DNA from: Streptomyces rubradiris
Lineage (GTDB): Bacteria; Actinomycetota; Actinomycetes; Streptomycetales; Streptomycetaceae
Assembly (NCBI RefSeq): GCF_016860525.1
Contig: NZ_BNEA01000015.1
Location: 5,418,501 to 5,482,500, forward strand
Direction of reading: 5' to 3'
Length of the DNA: 64,000 nucleotides
In this document: positions 27,370 through 39,999 of the stretch, in pieces
Layout: every line of letters begins with the position of its first letter
How positions within the stretch are numbered: position 1 is the stretch's first letter
Notes under the pieces: model-generated
Told to the model about the DNA's origin: nothing
What the model saw: only the letters and a program-made list of their open reading frames with translations
The model's database searches: none
Program-made: the position numbers and the translations under genes

Positions 27370-28671
27370 ATGTCCGTCCAGTTCGTGCTCGGCGCGATCG
27401 CGCTCGTCGTCGTGGCCTGGCTCGCCGCCTGCGCGGAGGCGGGCCTCGCCCGCGTCTCCAGCTTCCGCGCCGAGGAGGCCGTGAAGTCCGGGCGGCGGGG
27501 CAGCGCCCGGCTCGCCCAGGTCGCCGCCGACCCCACCCGCTATCTGAACGTGGCCCTGCTGGTCCGGGTGGCCTGCGAGATGGCCGCCGCGACCCTGGTC
27601 ACCTACGCCTGCCTCCAGGAGTTCCCCACCACGTGGGAGGCCCTGCTGGTCGCCCTCGGCGTGATGGTCCTCGTGTCGTACGTCGCCGTCGGGGTCTCCC
27701 CGCGCACCATCGGCCGCCAGCACCCGATCCACACCGCGACCGCGGCGGCGTATGTGCTGCTGCCGCTGGCCCGGATCATGGGCCCGGTGCCGTCCCTGCT
27801 GATCCTCATCGGCAACGCGCTCACGCCCGGCAAGGGCTTCAGGCACGGCCCCTTCGCCTCCGAGGCGGAGCTGCGCGCGCTGGTCGACCTCGCCGAGAAG
27901 GAGTCGCTGATCGAGGACGAGGAGCGCCGGATGGTGCACTCGGTGTTCGAACTGGGCGACACCCTGGTGCGCGAGGTCATGGTGCCGCGCACCGACCTGG
28001 TCACCATCGAGCGCTTCAAGACCATCCGCCAGGCCCTCACCCTGGCCCTGAGGTCCGGCTTCTCGCGGATACCGGTCACCGGTGAGAGCGAGGACGACAT
28101 CATCGGGGTCGTGTATCTGAAGGACCTGGTCCGCAAGACGCACATCAGCCGGGAGGCGGAGGGCGACCTGGTGTCCACGGCGATGCGCCCGGCCGTGTTC
28201 GTGCCGGACACCAAGAACGCCGGCGACCTGCTGCGCGAGATGCAGAAGGAACGCAACCACGTCGCCGTCGTCATCGACGAGTACGGCGGCACCGCGGGCA
28301 TCGTCACCATCGAGGACATCCTGGAGGAGATCGTCGGGGAGATCACCGACGAGTACGACCGGGAACTTCCGCCCGTGGAGGACCTCGGCGACGACCGCTT
28401 CCGGGTCACCGCCCGCCTGGACATCACCGACCTCGGCGAGCTGTACGGGCTGGAGGAGTACGACGACGAGGACGTGGAGACCGTCGGCGGGCTGCTCGCC
28501 AAGGCGCTCGGCCGGGTGCCGATCGCCGGTGCGTCCGCCGATGTGCGGCTGCCGGACGGGCGGGTGCTGCGGCTGACGGCGGAGGCCGCGGCCGGTCGCC
28601 GCAACAAGATCGTCACGGTGCTGGTCGAGCCGGTTCCCGTGCCGGTCTCCGAGGAGGAGAAGGCCGAGTGA
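27370..28671 (+). CDS. CNNM/CorC-type membrane protein with CBS domains
   Basis: 433 residues. DUF21/CNNM transmembrane domain over residues ~1-185, a CBS pair (~200-320; VMVPRTDLVTIERFKTI and HVAVVIDEYGGTAGIVTIEDILEEIVG) and a CorC_HlyC C-terminal domain (RFRVTARLDITDLGELYG). Family members export or sense Mg2+; older names call them hemolysins. It starts 10 bp after ybeY. In many actinobacteria this family takes the place that dgkA has in Bacillus between ybeY and cdd. Confidence 0.93.
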   Translation: MSVQFVLGAIALVVVAWLAACAEAGLARVSSFRAEEAVKSGRRGSARLAQVAADPTRYLNVALLVRVACEMAAATLVTYACLQEFPTTWEALLVALGVMVLVSYVAVGVSPRTIGRQHPIHTATAAAYVLLPLARIMGPVPSLLILIGNALTPGKGFRHGPFASEAELRALVDLAEKESLIEDEERRMVHSVFELGDTLVREVMVPRTDLVTIERFKTIRQALTLALRSGFSRIPVTGESEDDIIGVVYLKDLVRKTHISREAEGDLVSTAMRPAVFVPDTKNAGDLLREMQKERNHVAVVIDEYGGTAGIVTIEDILEEIVGEITDEYDRELPPVEDLGDDRFRVTARLDITDLGELYGLEEYDDEDVETVGGLLAKALGRVPIAGASADVRLPDGRVLRLTAEAAAGRRNKIVTVLVEPVPVPVSEEEKAE

Positions 28672-29027
28672 CCCCGCAGGAGCTGCGCGCCTTCTGCCTG
28701 TCGTTCGAGGCGGCCGTGGAGGACTTCCCGTTCGGCCCGGAGTTCTCGGTCTTCAAGGTGCTGGGCAAGATGTTCGCCCTGACGACGCTGGACGCGCGGC
28801 CCCTGAAGGTCAACCTCAAGTGCGACCCGGAGGACGCGGTCCGGCTGCGCGGCGAGCACGAGGGGCTGATCGTCCCCGGCTGGCACATGAACAAGCGGCA
28901 CTGGAACACGGTGACCGTCGACGGGGCGCTGCCGGACCGGCTGGTCAGGGAGCTGATCGAGGACTCCTACGACCTGGTCGTGGCGGGTCTGCCGAGGGCG
29001 CAGCGGCTGCGGCTCGACCGGCCGTGA
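28668..29027 (+). CDS. MmcQ/YjbR-family protein
   Basis: 119 residues: FEAAVEDFPFGPEFSVFKVLGKMFAL, LKCDPEDAVRLRGEHEGLIVPGWHMNKRHWNTV and a final VAGLPRAQRL are typical of the MmcQ/YjbR double-wing fold. It is usually called DNA-binding, though experimental evidence is thin. GTG start overlaps the CNNM stop (GTGA), implying translational coupling. Confidence 0.9.
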   Translation: MTPQELRAFCLSFEAAVEDFPFGPEFSVFKVLGKMFALTTLDARPLKVNLKCDPEDAVRLRGEHEGLIVPGWHMNKRHWNTVTVDGALPDRLVRELIEDSYDLVVAGLPRAQRLRLDRP

Positions 29028-29062
29028 CGCACCCGTGGCGGGGCGGGCCCGGCGCGGCTTCG

Positions 29063-29068
29063 TATGCT
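29063..29068 (+). promoter_or_regulatory. TANNNT -10 box for leaderless cytidine-deaminase-like gene
   Basis: TATGCT, six bases, then ATG 29075; no Shine-Dalgarno. Confidence 0.45.
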
Positions 29069-29074
29069 CGGGGC

Positions 29075-29428
29075 ATGACCGAGAGCACCGGGCTTGACCC
29101 CGAGGACCGCAAGATCGTCACCCTGGCCCGTTCCGCGCGGGCCCGCAACGTCGTGCCCGAGGGCGCGGCCGTACGGGACGAGACCGGGCGCACGTATGTC
29201 GCCGGGACGGTGGAGCTGCCCTCGCTGAAGCTGAGCGCGCTGCGGACCGCCGTCGCGATGGCCGCGGCCTCGGGGGCGCGGTCCCTGGAGGCGGCGGCCG
29301 TGGTGAGCGACGCGGACTCGCTCCCGGCCGAGGACCTGTCCGCCGTGGCCGACCTGGGCGGCACCGGCACCCCGATCCTGCTCGCGGCCCCCGACGGCAC
29401 GGTCCGCCTCACCATCCCCGCCACCTGA
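29075..29428 (+). CDS. Cytidine-deaminase-like protein lacking zinc ligands
   Basis: 117 residues. The order of segments follows cytidine deaminase: EGAAVRDETGRTYVAGTVELPSLKLSALRTAVAMAAASG matches the strand carrying N-x-E and the helix that normally starts CAE. Here the Cys-Ala-Glu position (residues ~55-58) reads A-L-R-T, and the PCxxC loop is replaced by GGTGTP. The protein contains no Cys and no His, so it cannot hold the catalytic zinc. Position between CNNM and era is where cdd lies in Gram-positives. Best read as a non-catalytic homologue, possibly a structural or regulatory relic; cytidine deaminase activity is very unlikely. Confidence 0.72.
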   Translation: MTESTGLDPEDRKIVTLARSARARNVVPEGAAVRDETGRTYVAGTVELPSLKLSALRTAVAMAAASGARSLEAAAVVSDADSLPAEDLSAVADLGGTGTPILLAAPDGTVRLTIPAT

Positions 29429-29558
29429 GACCCCCACACCGGCCCGGGCCCGGGGCCGGGCCGCCCGTACTTCCGCCGGAATCCGGGCTTCCGCCTTCGC
29501 CCGGGGCCCCGCCCCCACCCAGGCACCCCGCCCCCGCCAGGTCGGCTGGATTTCAACC

Positions 29559-29587
29559 TTGTCGGGTTTTCGTCGGCGCGCGTCAAT
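29559..29587 (+). promoter_or_regulatory. Putative promoter of secreted-protein gene
   Basis: TTGTCG, 17 bp, GTCAAT. Same spacing and the same CAATG -10 end as the promoter proposed at 30301-30329 for the next gene. Confidence 0.4.
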
Positions 29588-29719
29588 GGGGCCATTACGT
29601 CCGACGGACCGTCAGATCCGCACCGCCGTGCAGCGCCCGCACCCGCCTGCTCGGGCCTCTCTCCGTTCGTCGGCGTCCCCACCCGGCACCTCCCCACCAC
29701 GAAAGGGAAGCGGATCCCC

Positions 29720-30193
29720 ATGAGAGGCACACGCACGGCGATGGGTGCGGCCCTGGCCGCCGGGGCCCTCGCGGTCACCGGACTGGCCTTCGCGCCCTCC
29801 GCGGCCGCCGTCACCCCCCAGTCGGCGACCATCAACGCGAACTGCGGCGTCTTCGGCGGTGGCGCGGCCACGCTCACCGCCACCCAGAGCGGCACCTCGG
29901 CCACCCTCACCCTCAGCTCCTCCGCGATCAAGACCCCGGTCGCGGTGGCCCAGGACTCGATCGCCACCACGCTCACCATGGTCAAGGCGAGCGGCGGCAC
30001 CACCGTCTTCAGCGGGACCAGGAACCCGGCGATGGCCGCCGGCGCCGCGGTCACCGTCGGCCCGCTGGCCGGCACCGTGGCCGCCGGCGACAGGCTGGAG
30101 GCGTACGGCGGCTCGCTGAAGATGGTGATCTTCGGGGTCTCCGTGACCTGTACCGCCACGGCCAAGCAGTCGCCCGGACCGTTCGTGTTCTGA
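29720..30193 (+). CDS. Secreted protein of the WxL-like locus, function unknown
   Basis: 157 residues with a clear signal peptide (MRGTRTAMGAALAAGALAVTG, cleavage near SAAAV). The mature part is Ser/Thr/Gly rich, predicted all-beta, with only two cysteines (INANCGVF and VSVTCTA) that could form one disulfide across the domain. The neighbour at 30384 has a similar two-cysteine first domain. AAAGGGAAG precedes the ATG. A hairpin follows, so transcription is probably separate from the next gene. No family assigned with confidence. Confidence 0.75.
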   Translation: MRGTRTAMGAALAAGALAVTGLAFAPSAAAVTPQSATINANCGVFGGGAATLTATQSGTSATLTLSSSAIKTPVAVAQDSIATTLTMVKASGGTTVFSGTRNPAMAAGAAVTVGPLAGTVAAGDRLEAYGGSLKMVIFGVSVTCTATAKQSPGPFVF

Positions 30194-30203
30194 GCGCGGC
30201 CGA

Positions 30204-30222
30204 GCGATCCGTTCCGGATCGC
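30204..30222 (+). terminator. Short hairpin after secreted-protein gene
   Basis: GCGATCCG-TTC-CGGATCGC, perfect 8-bp stem, 10 bp past the stop. Confidence 0.5.
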
Positions 30223-30254
30223 GCGGTGACCGCCGTAACCGCCGTGACTCCCGG

Positions 30255-30296
30255 AATGCCGCAGAAACTGATGATCCGTCAGGTCTCTGCGGCATT
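30255..30296 (+). terminator. Second hairpin, 11-bp stem
   Basis: AATGCCGCAGA (30255-30265) pairs perfectly with TCTGCGGCATT (30286-30296), with CTGA/TCAG pairing inside the loop and TTCC after. It lies directly upstream of the next promoter and would insulate the two genes. Confidence 0.65.
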
Positions 30297-30300
30297 TCCA

Positions 30301-30329
30301 TTGACTTCTCACCCCCGCTCCCCGCCAAT
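30301..30329 (+). promoter_or_regulatory. Putative promoter of WxL-like gene
   Basis: TTGACT, 17 bp, GCCAAT, starting five bases after the hairpin at 30255-30296. Confidence 0.45.
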
Positions 30330-30383
30330 GCCCCCTGTCGGCGCAGCCGAGCCGCTGCGCCCGCAACCCTCAGGAGGGGGCCC

Positions 30384-31712
30384 ATGGGTCCGACACCCCG
30401 AAGAGCCCGACGGTGGCGCTGGACGGCACTGCTCGGGCCGACCGCCCTCGCGGTCACCGCGGGCGGCGCGCTGGCCTGTCCGGCCAGCGCCGCCGGCGCG
30501 AACGTGGACTTCGGCACGCACTGCATCCCGCCGGCCGTCGCCGGCATCCCGCCCATCGACGGCACCACCACCGCCAACGTGGCGGTGGACACCACCCGCC
30601 CCCGGGTCGGCGACAAGGTCACGGTGACCTACACCGTGGTCACCGCCGCCGCGAGCAACCCCACCGAACTGGCCCTGCCCGCCGACATCATGACCCCGAC
30701 CGGGAAGGTCACCCTCGGCGGCGCCCAGACCGGCGCCGTCACCGTCGCCGGGCCGAAGAAGAACCCGCCGGTGCCGGGGAAGGCGGCCTTCCCGTCGTTC
30801 TCCATGACGGGCACGTTCACCGTCACCGAGCCCGGGCGGATCACCCTCTCGCCCGGCGACTACAACATCCACACCAGCTACATCATGGAGCTGGACACCC
30901 CCTGCACGGTCATCACCCCGCCCGCCCCGGTCTCGGTGACCGTCACCGCGACCGACGGCCCCCCGGCCGGCACCCGGTCGATCTCCCTCGGTGCGGCGTC
31001 CGGCGCCCCCGGGGCGGGCGTCACCGTCAGCGGCAGCCACTTCACGCCGGGCGCCGCCGTCACCCTGGCCGGACGGGCCGGCGACACCCAGACCGCGGAC
31101 ACCGCGACCGTCACCGCCAACGCACAGGGCTCCTTCAGCGGCTCTCTCGTCGTGCGCGACAAGGCGACGACCGGGATCGTGGCCTACGAAGGCGGCTCCT
31201 GGAACCCGGACCGGGGCGCCGGGCCGGCCGTCTACACCGTCCATGACGACACGCCCGTCCCCGGCAACGGTCAGAAGCTGACCACCACCGTCAAGGCGGG
31301 CACCCTGTCCATGACCCAGGCCGGGGACTCCGTCGCCCTCTCCGCGGTCGACTTCGGCCGGGGCGGACCCGCCACCGGCCGCCTGAACACGGTGACCGTC
31401 AAGGACTTCCGCGGCGGGCCCGCGGGCTGGTCCCTGACCGGCGAGGTCACCGACTTCACCGGCCCCGGCGGCCGGATCGACGCGGACGAGCTGAGCTGGA
31501 CCCCCGCCTGCGCGGCCAAGGCGGGCAGCCCCAGCGCCTGCCAGGCCGGTTCGGCGGGCACCGTGGGAGACTCGGGGGCGACCCTCGCCTCCACCGCCGA
31601 CGGGACGCTGACCGGCGGCGAGTTCACCGTCGACGCCGGCCTCTCCCTGGACGTACCGGCGTTCACCCCGCCCGGCGCGTACGCGGGCGTGCTCACGCTG
31701 ACGCTCACGTGA
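30384..31712 (+). CDS. Secreted WxL-like surface protein
   Basis: 442 residues with a signal peptide (ALLGPTALAVTAGGALACPASAAG). Residues ~35-190 form a first domain with two cysteines (DFGTHCIPPA, LDTPCTVITPP). Next comes an Ig-like repeat (ISLGAASGAPGAGVTVSGSHF). From ~300 a WxL-like domain follows: VTVKDFRGGPAGWSLTGEV has the W-x-L triad at residues 349-351, and the protein ends PPGAYAGVLTLTLT, where the second motif has Leu instead of Trp. WxL domains bind peptidoglycan or partner proteins non-covalently. A DUF916 protein follows, the standard partner. Family inferred from motif and context. Confidence 0.72.
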   Translation: MGPTPRRARRWRWTALLGPTALAVTAGGALACPASAAGANVDFGTHCIPPAVAGIPPIDGTTTANVAVDTTRPRVGDKVTVTYTVVTAAASNPTELALPADIMTPTGKVTLGGAQTGAVTVAGPKKNPPVPGKAAFPSFSMTGTFTVTEPGRITLSPGDYNIHTSYIMELDTPCTVITPPAPVSVTVTATDGPPAGTRSISLGAASGAPGAGVTVSGSHFTPGAAVTLAGRAGDTQTADTATVTANAQGSFSGSLVVRDKATTGIVAYEGGSWNPDRGAGPAVYTVHDDTPVPGNGQKLTTTVKAGTLSMTQAGDSVALSAVDFGRGGPATGRLNTVTVKDFRGGPAGWSLTGEVTDFTGPGGRIDADELSWTPACAAKAGSPSACQAGSAGTVGDSGATLASTADGTLTGGEFTVDAGLSLDVPAFTPPGAYAGVLTLTLT

Positions 31713-31784
31713 GCTCCACGGGCGTCCGCACCCGCCCGGCCCTCGCCTCCCCTGTCCTTGAGCCCCGTGGGGGTTTCCGCACCC

Positions 31785-34291
<2,507 letters not shown>

Positions 34292-34295
34292 GGTC

Positions 34296-35624
34296 TCACC
34301 GGCGCTGGGCCCGCAGCACCTCGCGGTACCAGTGGTACGACGACTTCGGGGTGCGTTCGAGCGTCGTGTAGTCGACGTGCACCAGGCCGAAGCGGCGGGT
34401 GTAGCCCTCGGCCCATTCGAAGTTGTCCAGCAGGGACCACACGAAGTAGCCGCGGACGTCGGCACCGGCGGCGCGGGCGGTGTGGACGGCGCGGATGTGG
34501 GCGTCCAGGTAGGCGATGCGGTCCTGGTCGTCGACGCCTTCGTAGGAGCAGCCGTTCTCGGTGATGACGACGGGCGGGAGCCGGTCGCCGTAGCGGTCGC
34601 GCAGGCCGGTGAGGAGTTCGGTCAGGCCCTCGGGGACCACCGGCCAGCCGAAGTCGGTCACCGGGTGGCCCTCGATCTCCCGCACCGAGAAGGGCAGTTC
34701 GGCGGGCAGTTCCAGGCCGCCGTACGCGCCGTCGCCGTCCCCGGGGGCGCCCACCCGGGACGGCGCGTAGTAGTTGACGCCGTACCAGTCGACGGGTCCG
34801 GCGATCACCTCCAGATCCTCCGCCGTGGTGTCGCCCATCAGTTCCGCCATGCCCTCCGGGTACGCGCCCAGGAGCACCGGCTCGGCGAACAGCCGGTTGA
34901 GGAGGGTGTCGTAGAGGTCCGCCGCCGCGATGTCGGCCGGGTCCTTGGACGCGGGCCAGACCGGGCCGTGGGAGTTGGCGATGCCGATGTCCGCCGCACC
35001 GGCCGCGCGCAGCGCCCGCAGCGCGAGACCGTGGGCGAGGAGCTGGTGGTGGGCGGCGGGCAGGGCGTCGAACAGCAGCCGCCGGCCGGGGGCGTGGGCG
35101 CCGATCGCGTGGCCCAGCAGGGTGTGTTCCGCCGGCTCGTTGAGGGTGATCCAGGTGGCCACCCGGTCGCCGAGCCGGTCCGCCACCACCGACACGTAGT
35201 CGGCGAACCGGTACGCCGTGTCCCGCTCCAGCCAGTCCAGCGCGGCGGGCAGGTCCCAGTGGAAGAGGGTGGGCACGGGCCGCACGCCCGCCGCGCACAG
35301 CTCGTCCACCAGACGGTCGTAGAAGTCCAGGCCGCCGGGGGAGTTCACCCGGGGCCAGGAGACGGAGAAGCGGTACGCGTCCACGCCGAGGTCCGCGAGC
35401 AGGGCCACGTCCTCGGCGTAGCGGTGGTAGTGGTCGCAGGCGACCGCCGCCGTCGAGCCGTCCCGCACCCGCCCTGGCCCGGCCGTGAACACGTCCCAGA
35501 CGGACGGCTCCCGCAGTTCGGCCGCGCCCTCGATCTGGTGGGCGGAGGTCGACACACCCCACAGGAAGCCGGCCGGGAACCGGGGTATCTCGGTGCCTGC
35601 GTCAGTCGCCATGGGCGGGATCAT
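34296..35624 (-). CDS. GH1 beta-glucosidase
   Basis: 442 residues, complete GH1 barrel. FPAGFLWGVSTSAHQIEG opens the fold; the acid/base is in WITLNEPAEH (NEP) and the nucleophile in VVITENGCSYEG (TENG). GGGVNYYAP-type segment reads YGVNYYAPSRVG. No signal peptide, so it acts on imported beta-glucosides, probably cellobiose. ATG 35624 has GAGGG five bases upstream; ATG 35612 would give the shorter MATDAGTEIP start. Its stop lies four bases from the convergent era stop. No sugar transporter or LacI regulator is adjacent. Confidence 0.93.
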   Translation of the reverse strand: MIPPMATDAGTEIPRFPAGFLWGVSTSAHQIEGAAELREPSVWDVFTAGPGRVRDGSTAAVACDHYHRYAEDVALLADLGVDAYRFSVSWPRVNSPGGLDFYDRLVDELCAAGVRPVPTLFHWDLPAALDWLERDTAYRFADYVSVVADRLGDRVATWITLNEPAEHTLLGHAIGAHAPGRRLLFDALPAAHHQLLAHGLALRALRAAGAADIGIANSHGPVWPASKDPADIAAADLYDTLLNRLFAEPVLLGAYPEGMAELMGDTTAEDLEVIAGPVDWYGVNYYAPSRVGAPGDGDGAYGGLELPAELPFSVREIEGHPVTDFGWPVVPEGLTELLTGLRDRYGDRLPPVVITENGCSYEGVDDQDRIAYLDAHIRAVHTARAAGADVRGYFVWSLLDNFEWAEGYTRRFGLVHVDYTTLERTPKSSYHWYREVLRAQRR

Positions 35625-35656
35625 CCGCACCCTCGGCGACGGAAGTCAACGCCCCG

Positions 35657-35923
35657 TCACGCGCCTTCCTTCAGTACCCGTGTCACCAACTCCCTCTCGT
35701 CGTCGGTGAGTCGGGGATCGGCCGTGTGCACGGTCCGATCGTCGACCGTGATCTCGTAGCTGAAGCCGTCCGGGACGCCCGCCGGGGGCGCGCTCCGGCC
35801 GGACGCGAGGACGCGCCTGGCCAGGGCCTGCCACTCCTCGGCGTCGGGCCGGGTGGAGGTGTCCACCTCGGCCCGGCGCTCGATGCCCGCGAAACCGCCC
35901 GTACGCCGCACTCGAATACGCAT
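35657..35923 (-). CDS. Protealysin inhibitor emfourin
   Basis: 88 residues: MRIRVRRTGGFAGIERRAEVDT, then SYEITVDDRTVHTADPRLTDDERELV. This matches emfourin, the small proteinaceous inhibitor encoded next to protealysin-like M4 peptidases. It sits 21 bp downstream of an M4 peptidase gene on the same strand. TAGACA with seven bases before the ATG could give the inhibitor its own leaderless transcript besides read-through. It likely keeps the peptidase inactive inside the cell. Confidence 0.85.
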   Translation of the reverse strand: MRIRVRRTGGFAGIERRAEVDTSTRPDAEEWQALARRVLASGRSAPPAGVPDGFSYEITVDDRTVHTADPRLTDDERELVTRVLKEGA

Positions 35924-35944
35924 GGGTCCGTGTCTAGTACGGAA

Positions 35945-37015
35945 CTACAGTGTGCGCACCCCCACCTGTTCCCAGGCCTTCTGCACGGCCCGCAGTTCGT
36001 CCCCGGCGCCGTACCGCTCCCGGGCCGCCTTCACCGTCAGCGTGGCGAAGTCGGTGAACTGGGCGTTCTCCTTGAGGTCGCCGCCGGTCAGCACGTCGTA
36101 CCAGACCTGCCCGGCCTTCTCCCAGGAGTGGCCGCCGAGGGCGGTGGCGGTCAGGTAGAAGGCGTGGTTGGGGATGCCGGAGTTGATGTGCACGCCGCCG
36201 TTGTCGCGGCCGGTGCGGACGTAGTCCTCCATCCGCGCCGGCTGCGGGTCCTTGCCGAGGACGTCGTCGTCGTACGCCGTGCCCGGGGCCTTCATCGAGC
36301 GCAGGGCGGTGCCGGTGACGCGCGGGGCGAGCAGCCCGGCGCCGATCAGCCAGTCGGCCTCGGCGGCGGTCTGGCCGAGCGTGTACTGCTTGATCAGCGA
36401 GCCGAAGACATCGGAGAGCGACTCGTTGAGCGCGCCGGACTGGCCGTGGTAGTCGAGGTTGGCGGTGTGCTGGGTGACGCCGTGGGTCAGCTCGTGGCCG
36501 ATGACGTCGACCGGGATGGTGAAGTCGAGGAAGACCTCGTTGTCCCCGTCGCCGAAGACCATCTGCTCGCCGTTCCAGAAGGCGTTGTCGTAGCCCTCGC
36601 CGAAGTGCACGGTGGCGTCCAGCGGCAGGCCGTTGCCGTCGATGGAGTGCCGGCCGTACACCTTCAGGTACAGGTCGAAGGTGGCGCCGAGGCCCGCGTA
36701 GGCCCGGTTGACGGAGGCGTCGGAGCCGGGCTCGGAGCCCTCCTCGCGGACCTTGGTGCCGGGCAGGTCCTGGGTGTGCCCGGCGTCGTAGATGGTGCGG
36801 TGCGGCCGGTCGGCGGCGGCGCCCTCGGGCGGGGCGACGGCGGCGGCGCCGATCACCGTGGTCAGGCGGCGCTTGGTGCGCTGGTAGGCGTCGTGCTCCA
36901 GCGACCGGCGGGCCGGTCCGGACAGGGCGGGGTCGTCGTGCCGGGCGAGCTGGTCGAGGACGTGCGGCGGCACGATCGTGCAGAAGACGGGCTCGGAGCC
37001 CCCGTTGCTGGTCAT
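35945..37015 (-). CDS. Protealysin-like M4 metallopeptidase
   Basis: 356 residues. N-terminal protealysin-type propeptide (VFCTIVPPHVLDQLARHDDPALS, residues ~10-50) lacking a signal peptide, then the thermolysin fold: VIGHELTHGVTQHT (HExxH near residue 172), third ligand in ALNESLSDVFG, and the catalytic His region GGVHINSGIPNHAFYL. Short M4 enzymes of this type can be made in the cytoplasm and exported by unclear means. ATG 37015 is chosen for MTSNGGSEPVFCTIV; an ATG 12 bases upstream is equally possible. Paired with emfourin at 35657-35923. Confidence 0.9.
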   Translation of the reverse strand: MTSNGGSEPVFCTIVPPHVLDQLARHDDPALSGPARRSLEHDAYQRTKRRLTTVIGAAAVAPPEGAAADRPHRTIYDAGHTQDLPGTKVREEGSEPGSDASVNRAYAGLGATFDLYLKVYGRHSIDGNGLPLDATVHFGEGYDNAFWNGEQMVFGDGDNEVFLDFTIPVDVIGHELTHGVTQHTANLDYHGQSGALNESLSDVFGSLIKQYTLGQTAAEADWLIGAGLLAPRVTGTALRSMKAPGTAYDDDVLGKDPQPARMEDYVRTGRDNGGVHINSGIPNHAFYLTATALGGHSWEKAGQVWYDVLTGGDLKENAQFTDFATLTVKAARERYGAGDELRAVQKAWEQVGVRTL

Positions 37016-37203
37016 ACCCGAAACCATCGCATTGTGTGACCTCACTGTCACTACCTGCCACCATGATTGGTGAAATACCCGGACAACAGTGGCCACGCAG
37101 CGTGACGTTATGCTACGGCGATGTGGTATAGCGCACTCTTTGTCCGGATTTGCCGTGGGGTCCCGCATACTGGGACAGGCCCGCGCGCCCGGAACGGCTC
37201 GGC

Positions 37204-37209
37204 TAGGCT
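37204..37209 (+). promoter_or_regulatory. Putative -10 of leuA leader transcript
   Basis: TAGGCT, ten bases before the leader-peptide ATG at 37220. The -35 is not clear. The rest of the divergent gap 37016-37219 holds a GTGAC-N6-GTCAC dyad (37036-37051) and no gene. Confidence 0.35.
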
Positions 37210-37219
37210 GCGGAGCATC

Positions 37220-39078
<1,859 letters not shown>

Positions 39079-39095
39079 CGGTCTCCCCACCCGCG

Positions 39096-39124
39096 CCCCG
39101 CCCGCCGCGCACCGGCGGGCGGGG
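39096..39124 (+). terminator. leuA terminator
   Basis: CCCCGCCCGCCG and CGGCGGGCGGGG form a perfect 12-bp stem with a 5-base loop, 18 bp past the stop codon. Confidence 0.75.
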
Positions 39125-39178
39125 TGCCGGTTTCCGGCCAACGCCGCCCCAGGTCACGGAAAGGTCTCCCACGGGGTA

Positions 39179-39208
39179 CTGACTCCGCCTGCCGGATGTG
39201 GCTAACAT
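39179..39208 (+). promoter_or_regulatory. Putative promoter of TerB-like gene
   Basis: CTGACT, 18 bp, TAACAT. A GCGCGGC-GATGTT-GCCGCGC hairpin lies between it and the ribosome binding site at 39241, so translation might be modulated by the leader. Confidence 0.45.
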
Positions 39209-39252
39209 CACGCCAGCGCGGCGATGTTGCCGCGCCGTTACGGAGGTGCGAC

Positions 39253-39948
39253 GTGCTGCCAGTACGGGGACGAGACGGCCGTGCCACCGGGGCCCTGCGC
39301 ATCCTGGGCACCCGCACCGCGTGGACGCCCGTCGGCGACGGAGAGTTCTTCTGTCCCGGCTGCGGCGGCGACCGCAACTACCAGCGGCTCACCGGCCGCC
39401 GCAGGCTCACCCTGCTCGGCGTGCCCCTGCTGCCGCGCGGCGAGACCGGACCGGTGGTGGAGTGCGCCGCCTGCCGGCACCACTTCGGCACCGACGTCCT
39501 GGGCCACCCCACCACCCGCCGCTTCTCCGCGATGCTCCGCGACGCCGTGCACACCGTCGCCCTCGCGGTCCTCGCCGCGGGCGGCACCTCCTCCCGTACG
39601 GCCCTGGAGACGGCCGCCGCCACCGTCCGCGCGGCCGGCTTCGCCGACTGCACCGAGGAACAGCTCGCCGCCCTGGTCGACGCCCTCGCCGCCGACACCG
39701 GCCGGTACTTCGAGCAGCCCTCCGGGGCCGGGCTGACCATAGAGCTGCACGAGGCCCTGGACCCGCTCGCCCCGCACCTCGCCCCGGCCGGCCGCGAGGC
39801 CCTGCTCCTCCAGGGCGCCCGCATCGCCCTCGCCGACGGCCCCTACACCCCCGCCGAACGCGACGCCCTCGCCACCGTCGGCGCGGCCCTCACCATCCGC
39901 GCCGACGACGTCACCCGGCTGCTGGCCGCCGCCCGCACCCCCTCCTGA
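39253..39948 (+). CDS. Zinc-ribbon / TerB-like protein
   Basis: 231 residues. N-terminal zinc ribbon with FFCPGCGGDRNYQ and VECAACRHHF (two CxxC). The rest is helical and resembles TerB (tellurite resistance) domains: LRDAVHTVALAVLAAGG, ARIALADGPYTPAERDALATVG, which is the metal-associated D-G-x-x-x-x-x-E motif. GTG 39253 has CGGAGG six bases upstream. TerB proteins occur in stress and phage-defence settings; no other ter gene is here, so function stays open. Confidence 0.8.
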   Translation: MLPVRGRDGRATGALRILGTRTAWTPVGDGEFFCPGCGGDRNYQRLTGRRRLTLLGVPLLPRGETGPVVECAACRHHFGTDVLGHPTTRRFSAMLRDAVHTVALAVLAAGGTSSRTALETAAATVRAAGFADCTEEQLAALVDALAADTGRYFEQPSGAGLTIELHEALDPLAPHLAPAGREALLLQGARIALADGPYTPAERDALATVGAALTIRADDVTRLLAAARTPS

Positions 39949-39999
39949 TCACTCCGGCGGAGTAAGAACGGAGCCCCTGTCGCGGGCACCAATCAGGGC

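Noticed and set aside
29444..29465. GC palindrome after the cytidine-deaminase-like gene as terminator
   Set aside because: The run of GGCCC/GGGCC can fold in several registers and has no defined stem and loop; not distinguishable from background.
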